From Pedobacter boryungensis (GTDB lineage: Bacteria; Bacteroidota; Bacteroidia; Sphingobacteriales; Sphingobacteriaceae), in assembly GCF_013204825.1 (NCBI RefSeq), contig NZ_JABMKV010000002.1, positions 682,001 through 746,000 on the forward strand: 64,000 bases of DNA. The letters run 5' to 3'. Within the stretch, counting starts at the first letter, position 1. Each line of letters begins with the position of its first letter. Positions 1 to 8,658 of this stretch are shown piece after piece. The translations under genes and the position numbers were made by a program. Below the pieces are notes generated by a model. It ran no database searches. It was not told the origin of the DNA and was given only the letters and a program-made list of their open reading frames with translations.

Positions 1-80
1 AGGGTGCAACTATTATTATGCATCAAGATTTAAAACAGGCTCTATTGTGGAAACAAAATAATAAAGCAGTAAATTTGTGA
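1..80 (+). CDS. 3' end of an unidentified gene entering from the left
   Basis: A reading frame is open from base 3 to a TGA at 78-80 and encodes 25 residues ending in ...NNKAVNL. It runs off the window edge, so only the C-terminus is visible and I cannot assign a family. It is read in the same direction as the DUF4271 gene that starts 34 bases later and could share its transcript. The frame could also be open by chance, since it is short. Confidence 0.45.
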   Translation, partial: GATIIMHQDLKQALLWKQNNKAVNL

Positions 81-114
81 CAATTGGGCGCAGTTATATA
101 GTTGTTTATTTACA

Positions 115-1083
115 ATGTTTAAAAAAGTTTTTTTACTTAATCTATTGTTTTTTAGTAGTTTATTGCTGTCCATTAAAGCGCAACAATTACCGCTAACAGC
201 TGATAGCATTTCTAATATTACGGTAGTAACAGATAGTTTAGATTCCACCCAAAATGTAGTAGTAGCTGAAGATACAATTACCCCACACAGTTTAAGAGCA
301 CTCGATTCTTTAACCAAGGCGCTTATCGCAGATAGTTTAAAAAAGAGCTTTAGCTATCCAAAACTTGATTTCAAGGTTTTGATGGAAAATTTTTTGCGCA
401 ACTCTGTAAATAGTGATCCAAGACAACAGGGTGATATTTTGGTTAAGGGCGATATTTGGATACTAGCCTTTATTGCTTTTTTATTAGTTCTATTCGCGAT
501 CTTAAAAAATGTCTTTTCTAAACAGTTAATGGGAATTATATTATCTTTTTTTAGCAATAGAGCTTTAGGAAATTTAAATAAGGAAGATAATCTCTTTACA
601 TCTTGGCCTTTTTTGTTGCTTTTTGTTCAATTTGGTTTCACAATTGGAATGTTTTTTTATCTAGTAGCCCAATATCAAAAGCTAGATTATGTTAGGAATG
701 GCTTCCAATTCTTTGTAACAATTTCGGTAGTTATTATTGTTTTATATGTGTTAAAGATCTTATTGCTGCGAGTGCTTGGCTATATATTTAATATTCAAAA
801 ACCGGTTCACGAATATGTTTCTATATTATATTTAAGTTATTTTAATGCTTCTTTATTGTTCACTCCCTTAGTTATTGCATTTGCTCTTTCTCCAATAAAA
901 TATGGCTCATTTTATATTGCAACAGCAATTATTTTGATAGTCGTTATCTTTGTTTTTCAATTTATTAGAGCAGGTGTAAATATTTTATCTCACTATAGGT
1001 TTTCAAAAGTCTATTTATTTTTGTACTTTTGCACCCTCGAAATTTGCCCTATATTAATATTAATCAAGGCAATAGGATTTTAA
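115..1083 (+). CDS. DUF4271 polytopic membrane protein
   Basis: 322 residues. The N-terminus has a cleavable-looking signal peptide (about residues 1-22, ending ...SIKAQQ), followed by a polar periplasmic stretch to about residue 110 and then about six hydrophobic segments between residues 114 and 320. This architecture, and the position directly upstream of a uroporphyrinogen-III synthase gene, match the DUF4271 family of Bacteroidota. The biochemical function is unknown. The hemD gene follows after 17 bases, so the two are probably co-transcribed. The family call rests on architecture and context, not on catalytic residues. Confidence 0.8.
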   Translation: MFKKVFLLNLLFFSSLLLSIKAQQLPLTADSISNITVVTDSLDSTQNVVVAEDTITPHSLRALDSLTKALIADSLKKSFSYPKLDFKVLMENFLRNSVNSDPRQQGDILVKGDIWILAFIAFLLVLFAILKNVFSKQLMGIILSFFSNRALGNLNKEDNLFTSWPFLLLFVQFGFTIGMFFYLVAQYQKLDYVRNGFQFFVTISVVIIVLYVLKILLLRVLGYIFNIQKPVHEYVSILYLSYFNASLLFTPLVIAFALSPIKYGSFYIATAIILIVVIFVFQFIRAGVNILSHYRFSKVYLFLYFCTLEICPILILIKAIGF

Positions 1084-1100
1084 AGAGGTAATTAGTTAAA

Positions 1101-1871
1101 ATGCAGGAAAAGAAAGAAGATAGGTTACGTAAAGTTAAAAGTATACTGATCACTTTACCAAAGCCCGAAACAGAAAAATCACCTTATTTTGATCTGGCTA
1201 AAAAGTACAATTTGAAAATCGACTTTCGGTCATTTATTCATGTTGAAGGAGTTCCAGCCAGAGATTTTAGAAAAGACAAAATTAACTTAGCAGAATTTAC
1301 TGCCGTAGTTTTTACAAGTCGTAATGCTGTTGATCATTTTTTTAGAATATGTGAAGAAATGAGATACGAAGTTCCGGCAGATCTTAAATATTTCTGTATT
1401 TCTGAATCTACAGCCTTATATCTTCAAAAATATATTCAATATAGAAAACGTAAAATTTTCTTTGGCAAACAAACTGCATCTGATTTAGCAGAAGTTTTGA
1501 AAAAACATGCCGGAGAGAAATTTTTATATCCTTGTTCTGATGTTGCTACAGAAGATACCATGAATTTCTTGCAAAAAAATGGGTATGATGTTACTCCTGC
1601 AGTTTTATTTAAAACGGTAGTTAGTGATTTATCAGATTTGGCAGAAGTTTTCTACGATGTAATTGCTTTTTTCAGTCCATCAAGTATACAGTCTCTTTAT
1701 ACCAATTTTCCGGACTTTAAGCAAAATAATACTCGCATTGCTGCATTTGGTTCAAATACTAACAAAGCGGCAGCAGATGCTGGTCAAATAGTAGATATTG
1801 CTGCACCAAGTCCTGAAGCTCCATCTATGATTATGGCAATAGAAAATTATATAAAAAAATCTAATAAGTAA
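1101..1871 (+). CDS. hemD: Uroporphyrinogen-III synthase
   Basis: 256 residues. The enzyme closes and rearranges hydroxymethylbilane to uroporphyrinogen III in tetrapyrrole biosynthesis. The sequence has the family's two-lobed cytosolic layout: an N-terminal lobe with VVFTSRNAVDHFF at about residues 69-81, the typical 'SRNAV' stretch, and a C-terminal lobe containing AFFSPSSIQSL and IAAFGSNTNKAA. HemD proteins are poorly conserved, so the call relies on these short motifs, the length and the DUF4271-hemD pairing common in Bacteroidota. No other heme gene is in the window. Confidence 0.85.
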   Translation: MQEKKEDRLRKVKSILITLPKPETEKSPYFDLAKKYNLKIDFRSFIHVEGVPARDFRKDKINLAEFTAVVFTSRNAVDHFFRICEEMRYEVPADLKYFCISESTALYLQKYIQYRKRKIFFGKQTASDLAEVLKKHAGEKFLYPCSDVATEDTMNFLQKNGYDVTPAVLFKTVVSDLSDLAEVFYDVIAFFSPSSIQSLYTNFPDFKQNNTRIAAFGSNTNKAAADAGQIVDIAAPSPEAPSMIMAIENYIKKSNK

Positions 1872-2117
1872 TTTTTCATAACATGTGCCGTTACTTCAAC
1901 AATATTTGAAGAATTTCTGCGGCTAAAAACAATTTTCTTCACCTTAAATCTTAGTTAAGATTATGCTTAATTAAAATTAAACAACTTATTATTAGGTTGT
2001 TATATTTTCAATTAATATAGCGGGGTGCTGTGTATTTATTTGTGTAAATAATTGTTTATTTCAAGGATTTTCGATAAAATTGCTAACAAATAACAAGATA
2101 TTGCTTTAACGAATTTT
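1872..2117. other. Intergenic region before the gld operon
   Basis: A 246-base AT-rich gap between hemD and gldK with no credible ORF. It holds a 7-bp inverted repeat, AATCTTA-GT-TAAGATT, at 1947-1962. It presumably contains the promoter of gldKLMN, but I found no exact TAnnTTTG box. The small palindrome could be an operator or chance in AT-rich DNA. Confidence 0.4.
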
Positions 2118-3449
2118 ATGAGAAAAATATACTTTCTTGGTTTTTTGATCATCTCTAGTTTACTTTTTAGCTGTAAAAGTGGACAGCAGGGAGAACTAGT
2201 TGGCGCATACAACAAAAAATTTAAGAATAAAACAATTCCTTATGGGATGGTTTTTATCCCCCCAGGAAGAACTTTAATTGGTATGACTGATGAAGATATT
2301 AGCTTTTATCAAGGTACGCCTAGTCGAATGACGTCATTCCCTGCTTTTTACATGGATCAAACTGAAATTACAAATGCAGAATATAGACAATTTGTAAATT
2401 GGGTAAGAGATTCTGTAGCAGTAACTACTTTAGGGCAATCTGGTGCGCCAAATCTATATATGCCACAACCGGCAGCTGCAGCAGGAACTACAGTGTCTGG
2501 TCAAAGAAATATTAATTGGAAAGCGATAGGGAAAAGTGGTGTTCTTTGGGGAAAAAATAGTGCATATAAAGCTAGATTACAAAATATGTACTATTCTGGA
2601 AATGATGCTTTGCCAGGAAAAAATGAATTTGATATCCGTAAATTCAGATATGCTTACAGTTATTTAGATCATGATTTAGAAGCAGCAGGAAGAAATGATC
2701 CAAGTAAAAGCAGACAAGATTTTATACAAACATATACTGATAATCCTACACCAGGTAAAACAAATGAGCATCCTTCGGTTAGTGTATACCCAGATACCTT
2801 GGTTTGGAAATTGGATTTTTCTTATGCGCAAAATGATCCAATGGTTGATTCATATTTTAACCACCCATCTTATGATGGATATCCGGTAGTTGGTGTAACT
2901 TGGGAACAAGCAACGGCTTTCTGTAATTGGAGAACAGTTTTATATAAAAATATAGCATCTGCTAGAAAACAGCCGGAAAATGTAAGATTAAAATACCGCC
3001 TACCAACAGACCAAGAGTTTGAATATGCCGCTAGAGGTGGAAGAACTCAAACTAAATATCCTTGGGGAGGGCCATATATTAAAAATACTAAAGGATGTTT
3101 ACAAGCAAACTTTAAAGTAGGTAGAGGTAATTATACCGATGATGGTGGATTATACACTGTGGATGCTAGAGCTTATATTCCAAATGATTACGGTTTGTAT
3201 AATATGGCTGGTAATGTAGCCGAGTGGACAGTAACAGCTTATAACAGATCTGCAACAAGTTTATTGTCAGATTTTAGTCCTAATTATGTGAATACAGCTA
3301 AGGGGGCTAAAGTAGTGAGAGGTGGTTCATGGAAAGATATAGGTTTCTTTTTGCAAAATTCTGTAGGTACATACGAGTATCAAGATAAAGCAAGATCGTA
3401 TATCGGTTTCCGTTGTGTATCAGATTATCCTGGTAACGCATTAAATTAA
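2118..3449 (+). CDS. gldK: Gliding motility / type IX secretion lipoprotein GldK (PorK)
   Basis: 443 residues. In this family GldK/PorK forms, with GldN/PorN, the periplasmic ring of the type IX secretion system beneath the outer membrane. The sequence begins with a lipoprotein signal (lipobox LLFSC, Cys19) and carries an FGE-sulfatase/SUMF1 fold: FIPPGRTLIGM near residue 47, YRLPTDQEFEYAARGG around residue 290, AGNVAEWT, and VVRGGSW...GFRCVSD at the C-terminus. The paired catalytic cysteines of true formylglycine-generating enzymes are absent, as expected for GldK. It leads the gldK-L-M-N cluster and gldL follows after 37 bases. Confidence 0.96.
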   Translation: MRKIYFLGFLIISSLLFSCKSGQQGELVGAYNKKFKNKTIPYGMVFIPPGRTLIGMTDEDISFYQGTPSRMTSFPAFYMDQTEITNAEYRQFVNWVRDSVAVTTLGQSGAPNLYMPQPAAAAGTTVSGQRNINWKAIGKSGVLWGKNSAYKARLQNMYYSGNDALPGKNEFDIRKFRYAYSYLDHDLEAAGRNDPSKSRQDFIQTYTDNPTPGKTNEHPSVSVYPDTLVWKLDFSYAQNDPMVDSYFNHPSYDGYPVVGVTWEQATAFCNWRTVLYKNIASARKQPENVRLKYRLPTDQEFEYAARGGRTQTKYPWGGPYIKNTKGCLQANFKVGRGNYTDDGGLYTVDARAYIPNDYGLYNMAGNVAEWTVTAYNRSATSLLSDFSPNYVNTAKGAKVVRGGSWKDIGFFLQNSVGTYEYQDKARSYIGFRCVSDYPGNALN

Positions 3450-3486
3450 AAATTCAACAAGCAACAAATAAAACTTTAAACAAATT

Positions 3487-4293
3487 ATGGCAGCAAGAAA
3501 ACAACCGGGTTGGTTACATGTGGCAATTTCCTGGGGAGCGAGTATAGTAATTATCGGTGCATTATGTAAAATTATTCACTTTGGTGGATCATGGGCCAAT
3601 ATAATCATTGGAGTTGGTTTGGGAGTAGAAGCATTATTATTCTTCTTAACAGGATTTTTTCCGCCAGAACCGGAATTACCTTGGGAGCGTGTTTACCCAG
3701 AATTAAATATGGGCTTTGCTGGTGAATTACCAAAAGCTACTGCAAGACCAGTAGTTTCTGCAGGTTCTTCTTCAACAGCAGCGTTGGATAGTATGTTAAA
3801 TAATGCTAAAATTGGTCCAGAATTAATCGAAAGTTTAGGTAATGGCTTACGTACGTTTGGTGATAAAGTAGCTACAATTTCTAATGTGAGTGATGCTGCA
3901 ATTGCAACAAACGAATTCACTGGAAAAGTAAAAACAGCTTCATCTAGCTTTGATAATTTAAGTAATGCGTTTGAGAAAGCTACTTCACAATTAGTTGAAA
4001 TGGGAGAGAGTAATGTTGATTCTAGAGCTTATCATGATCAAGTAAATAATTTAGCTAAGAATTTATCAGCCTTAAATGCTGTATATGAATTAGAATTACA
4101 AGATTCAAGTGCTCATTTAAAATCGATGAATAAGTTTTACCAAAACTTATCTTTAACAATGGGTAATTTCAATGAATCAATGGAAGACTCTAAACAGTTT
4201 AAAGAAGAAGTAGGTAAACTGGCTAAAAACTTAGCGTCATTAAATGCAATTTATGGCAATATGTTAACAGCTATGAACCAACCACGTACATAA
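3487..4293 (+). CDS. gldL: Type IX secretion / gliding motor subunit GldL (PorL)
   Basis: 268 residues. GldL is the inner-membrane stator-like ring that works with GldM to turn proton motive force into motion and secretion energy. Two N-terminal transmembrane segments lie at about residues 12-31 and 36-58. The charged membrane residues known to matter in this family are visible as Lys28, His31 and Glu48 (GLGVEALLFF). The rest is a cytoplasmic, largely helical region containing two similar stretches (FDNLSNAFEKA..., LAKNLSALNAVYE and LAKNLASLNAIYG). It lies 44 bases ahead of gldM. Confidence 0.96.
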   Translation: MAARKQPGWLHVAISWGASIVIIGALCKIIHFGGSWANIIIGVGLGVEALLFFLTGFFPPEPELPWERVYPELNMGFAGELPKATARPVVSAGSSSTAALDSMLNNAKIGPELIESLGNGLRTFGDKVATISNVSDAAIATNEFTGKVKTASSSFDNLSNAFEKATSQLVEMGESNVDSRAYHDQVNNLAKNLSALNAVYELELQDSSAHLKSMNKFYQNLSLTMGNFNESMEDSKQFKEEVGKLAKNLASLNAIYGNMLTAMNQPRT

Positions 4294-4337
4294 TTAGTTT
4301 CTATTATTTAAATCAGTAAACAAAAATCTAATTTAAC

Positions 4338-5873
4338 ATGGCTGGAGGAAAAGAAACGACAAGGCAGAAGATGATCAATATCATGTATTTGGTATTGTTA
4401 GCTATGCTTGCTTTAAACGTTTCAGATGCAATCTTAAATGCTTTTAAGAACATTAACGATAGTTTAGATGCCTCAAAAACAAATGTAAGCTCTGGCTTGG
4501 ATCAAACATTTAGTGCATTTGAAGAAACAGAATTAAAAAATAAACCCGAGCGTGCTCAACCACTTTGGGACAGAGCCCAAAAAGTAAAAGCTTACGCTGA
4601 AGATTTGAATAAAGAAATTCAAAGACTTAAAGATGAGTTTAGAGAAAAAGGTGAAGGAATTGATCCTGAAACTGGAGATTTGGTGCTGAGAGACAATTTA
4701 GATATTGCTCAAAACATCATGATCAATAAAAAAGAAGGAGCAAAGCTAAAAGCAAAAATCAACGAAACTAGAGCGAAACTAATTTCATTATTAGATAAAA
4801 AAGATAGAGAAAACGTATCATTTTCTTTAGAAGCGAAAGATCCTTTAAAAGCAGTAAATGGAAAAAAATGGGAAGATGTTAATTTTGGAGAAGGAACTCC
4901 ATTAACAGCTGCAAACACCATTTTAACTAAACTACAAGCAGATTTAAAAAATGCAGAGTCGGAAGTAGTTCGAAAGATTTTTGGTAAAATGAGCGAAACT
5001 ACAATTATCATGGACGCGTTTACAGCTGTTGCAGTACCTTCTAGTAGCTATGTAATTCAAGGTCAACCTTATAAAGCTGATATTTTCTTAACTGCAAGAG
5101 ATACGAAATCGAATCCTGAAATTTCTGTAGGAGGTAATTCATTAGGAGTAGTAAAAGGTATAGCAACCTATACAGGTGGTACCGGGTCAGTAGGTGAATT
5201 TACATGGAAAGGAACAATTCGTGTTAAGAAAACAGATGGTACTTATGCAACATATTACACTGAACCAATGAAATACCAAGTTGCAAAACCATCTGCAACT
5301 GTTTCTTCAACTAACTTAAATGTAATTTACGCAGGTATTCCTAATCCATTTTCAATTTCTGCTCCTGGATTTTCGTTAGAAAGCATAAAAGCTAATATTT
5401 CTGCAGGTTCAATGACAGGGGGGGCTGGTAGATATACCATTAATGTTCCAGGAAGTTTAATTGGTAATGAGGTTACTATTAGTGTATCTGGCAATAGCAA
5501 TGGGAAATCGCTAAGCTTAGGTACGAATAAATTTAGAGTAAAAGGAATTCCTAATCCAGTGGCAAAATTTGCTGGTAAAATGGGTGGGGTTATTTCTGGA
5601 AATACAATTGCAAGAGAAAGTCAAGTTTCAGCAGCTATTGAAAATTTCGAATTCGATGTTAAAGTAAGGGTTACTAAGTTTAGTGTAACAGTTGTTAGAC
5701 CACGCCAAGATGCTCAGGTTTATTATTGTTCAGGAGATAATTTTAGTGCACAAGCTAAATCTGCATTGTCGAATTTACCCTTTAAATCGGTTGTTTATAT
5801 CGATAATATTGTTGCTCAAATGCCAGATGGACGTACACCTACATTAAATTCAATGGTATTTACCGTAAACTAA
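4338..5873 (+). CDS. gldM: Type IX secretion / gliding motor subunit GldM (PorM)
   Basis: 511 residues. GldM crosses the inner membrane once and extends through the periplasm to the GldK/GldN ring. A short cytoplasmic N-terminus (MAGGKETTRQKM) precedes the single transmembrane helix at about residues 13-33 (YLVLLAMLALNVSDAILNAF). A helical domain to about residue 220 and a string of beta domains follow, in agreement with known GldM structures. Length and the conserved N-terminus match the family. gldN starts 5 bases after the stop, indicating translational coupling. Confidence 0.96.
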   Translation: MAGGKETTRQKMINIMYLVLLAMLALNVSDAILNAFKNINDSLDASKTNVSSGLDQTFSAFEETELKNKPERAQPLWDRAQKVKAYAEDLNKEIQRLKDEFREKGEGIDPETGDLVLRDNLDIAQNIMINKKEGAKLKAKINETRAKLISLLDKKDRENVSFSLEAKDPLKAVNGKKWEDVNFGEGTPLTAANTILTKLQADLKNAESEVVRKIFGKMSETTIIMDAFTAVAVPSSSYVIQGQPYKADIFLTARDTKSNPEISVGGNSLGVVKGIATYTGGTGSVGEFTWKGTIRVKKTDGTYATYYTEPMKYQVAKPSATVSSTNLNVIYAGIPNPFSISAPGFSLESIKANISAGSMTGGAGRYTINVPGSLIGNEVTISVSGNSNGKSLSLGTNKFRVKGIPNPVAKFAGKMGGVISGNTIARESQVSAAIENFEFDVKVRVTKFSVTVVRPRQDAQVYYCSGDNFSAQAKSALSNLPFKSVVYIDNIVAQMPDGRTPTLNSMVFTVN

Positions 5874-5878
5874 AAATT

Positions 5879-6805
5879 ATGAAGAAAATATTTTTTCTAT
5901 TTATATTTCTTTTAAGTATTGGATTTGTATATGCGCAAAATCCAACTACCCCTCCCGTAACTGCGGATAAAAAAGTAGTACCTAAAAAGAAGGGTCCAAA
6001 AAAGGATGGCTTTATTTATAGGGAAGAAAGCGTAGCTGATACAGTAGTGCCTTATGCACCCGTAAATAAAGAAGATGTAGTTTATACAAAGCGTGTATGG
6101 AGAGAAATAGACCTTCGTGATCGTGGAAATTCTGTATTGGCTTCTCCTAAAGTGAACTTATTAGGTGTTATTTATGATGCAGTTAGCAATGGAGAATTAG
6201 ATCTATATTCTAGTGAGGATGAAGATTTTAAAGGTGAACCTTTAGGGCAGAAAAAAGGTAATGATCCAAAGGTTACGAATAGTTCTGCAGCAGATACAGC
6301 TTTTTTAGGTGTTAATCCAGGTACAAATGAAATCAACAGAGCAAACAATGAGTTCTTTGTTGCAAGTTTTACCACATTAAGAATTAAAGAGGATTGGATA
6401 TTAGATATTAAACGAGGAATTTTCGAGCCGCGGATAATTGGTATTGCGCCAGTTAGAATTGATGTTAAAACACAAGTAGATAACAATGGAAATCCAGTTC
6501 CTGATCCTACAACTGGTAAACCAAGAGCAGATACATTAAAAACTGTAGCTGGCTGGCTATATTTTGATGATTTAAGAGAAATTTTAGTGAAACACAAAGT
6601 AGCGAATAATCAGAATGATAACTCTGGAATTAACTTCGATGATGTATTTACTAGAAGATTATTTTTTAGCAATATCACTAAAGTCTCTAATGCTGCAGAT
6701 AATAGAATTGAAGATATTTTATTTAATCCTAAAGAAAGACTTTTAGAGTCTGAACGTATTAAAAAGGCAATGGCCGATTTTGAACAAGGTCTTTGGGAAT
6801 ATTAG
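5879..6805 (+). CDS. gldN: Gliding motility / type IX secretion protein GldN (PorN)
   Basis: 308 residues with a signal peptide (about residues 1-19, ending in VYAQ). GldN/PorN partners GldK in the periplasmic ring of the type IX secretion system. Recognisable features are the early motif KRVWREIDLRDRGN, the LREDW-like stretch LRIKEDWILD, and a region ending NITKVSNAADNRIEDILFNP. It closes the gldKLMN cluster and is followed by a hairpin terminator at 6811-6836. A basic Pro/Lys-rich linker follows the signal peptide. The position and motifs make the assignment secure. Confidence 0.94.
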   Translation: MKKIFFLFIFLLSIGFVYAQNPTTPPVTADKKVVPKKKGPKKDGFIYREESVADTVVPYAPVNKEDVVYTKRVWREIDLRDRGNSVLASPKVNLLGVIYDAVSNGELDLYSSEDEDFKGEPLGQKKGNDPKVTNSSAADTAFLGVNPGTNEINRANNEFFVASFTTLRIKEDWILDIKRGIFEPRIIGIAPVRIDVKTQVDNNGNPVPDPTTGKPRADTLKTVAGWLYFDDLREILVKHKVANNQNDNSGINFDDVFTRRLFFSNITKVSNAADNRIEDILFNPKERLLESERIKKAMADFEQGLWEY

Positions 6806-6810
6806 AAAAG

Positions 6811-6836
6811 AAGTCTCGATCATTCGGGGCTTTTTT
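6811..6836 (+). terminator. Intrinsic terminator after gldN
   Basis: Stem AAGTCTCGA (6811-6819), loop TCAT, stem TCGGGGCTT (6824-6832) with two G-U pairs, followed by a run of T to 6836. It ends the gld operon and abuts the 3' end of the convergent uvrC. Confidence 0.8.
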
Positions 6837-8631
6837 ATGCCTTAAAATATTCACTTAAGGCAAGGATTTGCTTCTTATTCAGAAGTTGAGCTAATTCTTC
6901 TTCTGATGCTTCTTTTATTTTTTTGACAGATTTAAATTTTACTAAAAGTTTATCTGCAGTACTTTTTCCAATTCCCGGAATTACTTCGAGTTCTGTTTTA
7001 AGGGTACCTTGATCTCTTTTTTTACGATGGAAAGTGATGCCAAAACGATGGGCTTCATCTCGTAATTGTTGAATTATTTTTAAGGTTTCAGATTTTTTAT
7101 CAAGATACAATGGTAAGCTATCTCCAGGATAATATAATTCTTCTAAACGCTTCGCAATACCAATAACTGTTACTTTTTTGTCTATGCCTAATTTCTTTAA
7201 ACTGCTAACAGCAGATGATAATTGGCCTTTACCACCATCTATAATTATTAATTGAGGTAATGGCTGTTGCTCCTCTAACATTCGTCTGTAACGTCTGTAT
7301 ACGGCTTCTTCCATGGTTGCAAAATCATTCGGACCTTCTACAGTTTTAACATTAAAATGTCGATAGTCTTTTTTACTAGGCTTAGCATCCTTAAATACTA
7401 CAATTGCTGAAACAGGATATTTACCTTGAAAATTTGAGTTATCAAAACATTCAATATGTTGAGGAACTTGGGTAAGCCTTAAATCCTTTTGCATCTGACT
7501 TAAAATACGATCTGTTCTTAAATCAGGGTTTAATTTTTCATATTGATTTAATTTTTCACGCTTAAAGAACAATACATTCTTTTCAGACAATTCTAATAGT
7601 TTCTTCTTTTCACCAAGCTTTGGTACTGTGAATTTTAAATTTTTATCTAATAAAGAAATGTTGAATGGAACAATAATCTCTCTGGATGTACTATTAAATT
7701 TGGTTCTAAATTCGGTAATTGCAATCGTTAATAATTCCTCATCTGTCTCATCTAAGCGTTTTTTAATCTCTATAGTTTGTGTTTGGATAATGCTTCCATT
7801 TACTACTTTTAAATAATTTACGAACGCATAACGTTCATCAGATGCAATACTTACCACATCTGTATTTGTAATGGCGCTATTAACAACAGTAGATTTGCTT
7901 TGATATTTTTCTAAAATCAATAATTTCTTTTGATAAGAATGGGCAAGCTCAAAATTCAAATCTTCCGAAGCTTTTTTAACTACTTGTTTTACATCTCTAA
8001 TTACATTGCCAATTTTACCATTTAAAATAGCTGTAATTTCTTCAATGTTTTGATCGTAATCTGCTTTGCTTTGATAATTTTGGCAAGGACCTTTGCAATT
8101 TCCTATCTGATATTCTAAGCAAACTTTAAATTTTCCATCATTAATATTTTGTGGAGTTAGGGGAAGATTGCAGGTTCTTAATGTATAAGTTTCCTTTATC
8201 AAATCTAAAATGGTGTGCATCATTCCGACAGATGCGTAGGGTCCAAAATACGTAGACCCATCTTTAATCATTTTTCGTGTCCAATAAATACGAGGAAAAT
8301 CTTCTTTTTTAATGATAATCCATGGATAGGTCTTATCATCTTTCAGCATAATATTATAACGAGGCTGATGTTTTTTGATCAGGTTATTTTCCAATAACCA
8401 TGCATCAATTTCAGTATCAACTATGGTAAAGCTTATTCGTCTTATTTTGGAAACAAGAACTTTAGTTTTGCCATTAACCTGCTTATCTTGATTAAAATAA
8501 GAGCCAACTCGATTGCGTAAATCCTTCGCTTTGCCAATATAAATAAGCAAACCTTCCTCATCAAAATACTGGTAAACTCCAGGTTTATGCGGAATATCGG
8601 CCAATGCCTTTTTATAGTCGAAAGCACTCAT
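6835..8631 (-). CDS. uvrC: Excinuclease ABC subunit C
   Basis: 598 residues. UvrC makes the dual incisions during nucleotide excision repair. The N-terminal GIY-YIG nuclease is clear (PGVYQYFDEEG then LIYIGKAKDLRNRV). A four-cysteine-like stretch (CNLP...CLEYQIGNCKGPC), a UVR region and the C-terminal RNase H-like nuclease (IECFDNSNFQG, LIIIDGGKGQL) follow. Helix-hairpin-helix motifs close the protein (VIPGIGKSTADKLL). Length is normal. It lies 27 bases downstream of the penicillin-binding protein gene and is probably in the same minus-strand transcript. Confidence 0.97.
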   Translation of the reverse strand: MSAFDYKKALADIPHKPGVYQYFDEEGLLIYIGKAKDLRNRVGSYFNQDKQVNGKTKVLVSKIRRISFTIVDTEIDAWLLENNLIKKHQPRYNIMLKDDKTYPWIIIKKEDFPRIYWTRKMIKDGSTYFGPYASVGMMHTILDLIKETYTLRTCNLPLTPQNINDGKFKVCLEYQIGNCKGPCQNYQSKADYDQNIEEITAILNGKIGNVIRDVKQVVKKASEDLNFELAHSYQKKLLILEKYQSKSTVVNSAITNTDVVSIASDERYAFVNYLKVVNGSIIQTQTIEIKKRLDETDEELLTIAITEFRTKFNSTSREIIVPFNISLLDKNLKFTVPKLGEKKKLLELSEKNVLFFKREKLNQYEKLNPDLRTDRILSQMQKDLRLTQVPQHIECFDNSNFQGKYPVSAIVVFKDAKPSKKDYRHFNVKTVEGPNDFATMEEAVYRRYRRMLEEQQPLPQLIIIDGGKGQLSSAVSSLKKLGIDKKVTVIGIAKRLEELYYPGDSLPLYLDKKSETLKIIQQLRDEAHRFGITFHRKKRDQGTLKTELEVIPGIGKSTADKLLVKFKSVKKIKEASEEELAQLLNKKQILALSEYFKA

Positions 8632-8658
8632 TTATAATGTAGGGATGATTTAATAAAA

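Noticed and set aside
1947..1962. Transcription terminator after hemD
   Set aside because: The stem is only seven A/T-rich base pairs with a two-base centre and no T-run, so a terminator call is not supported.
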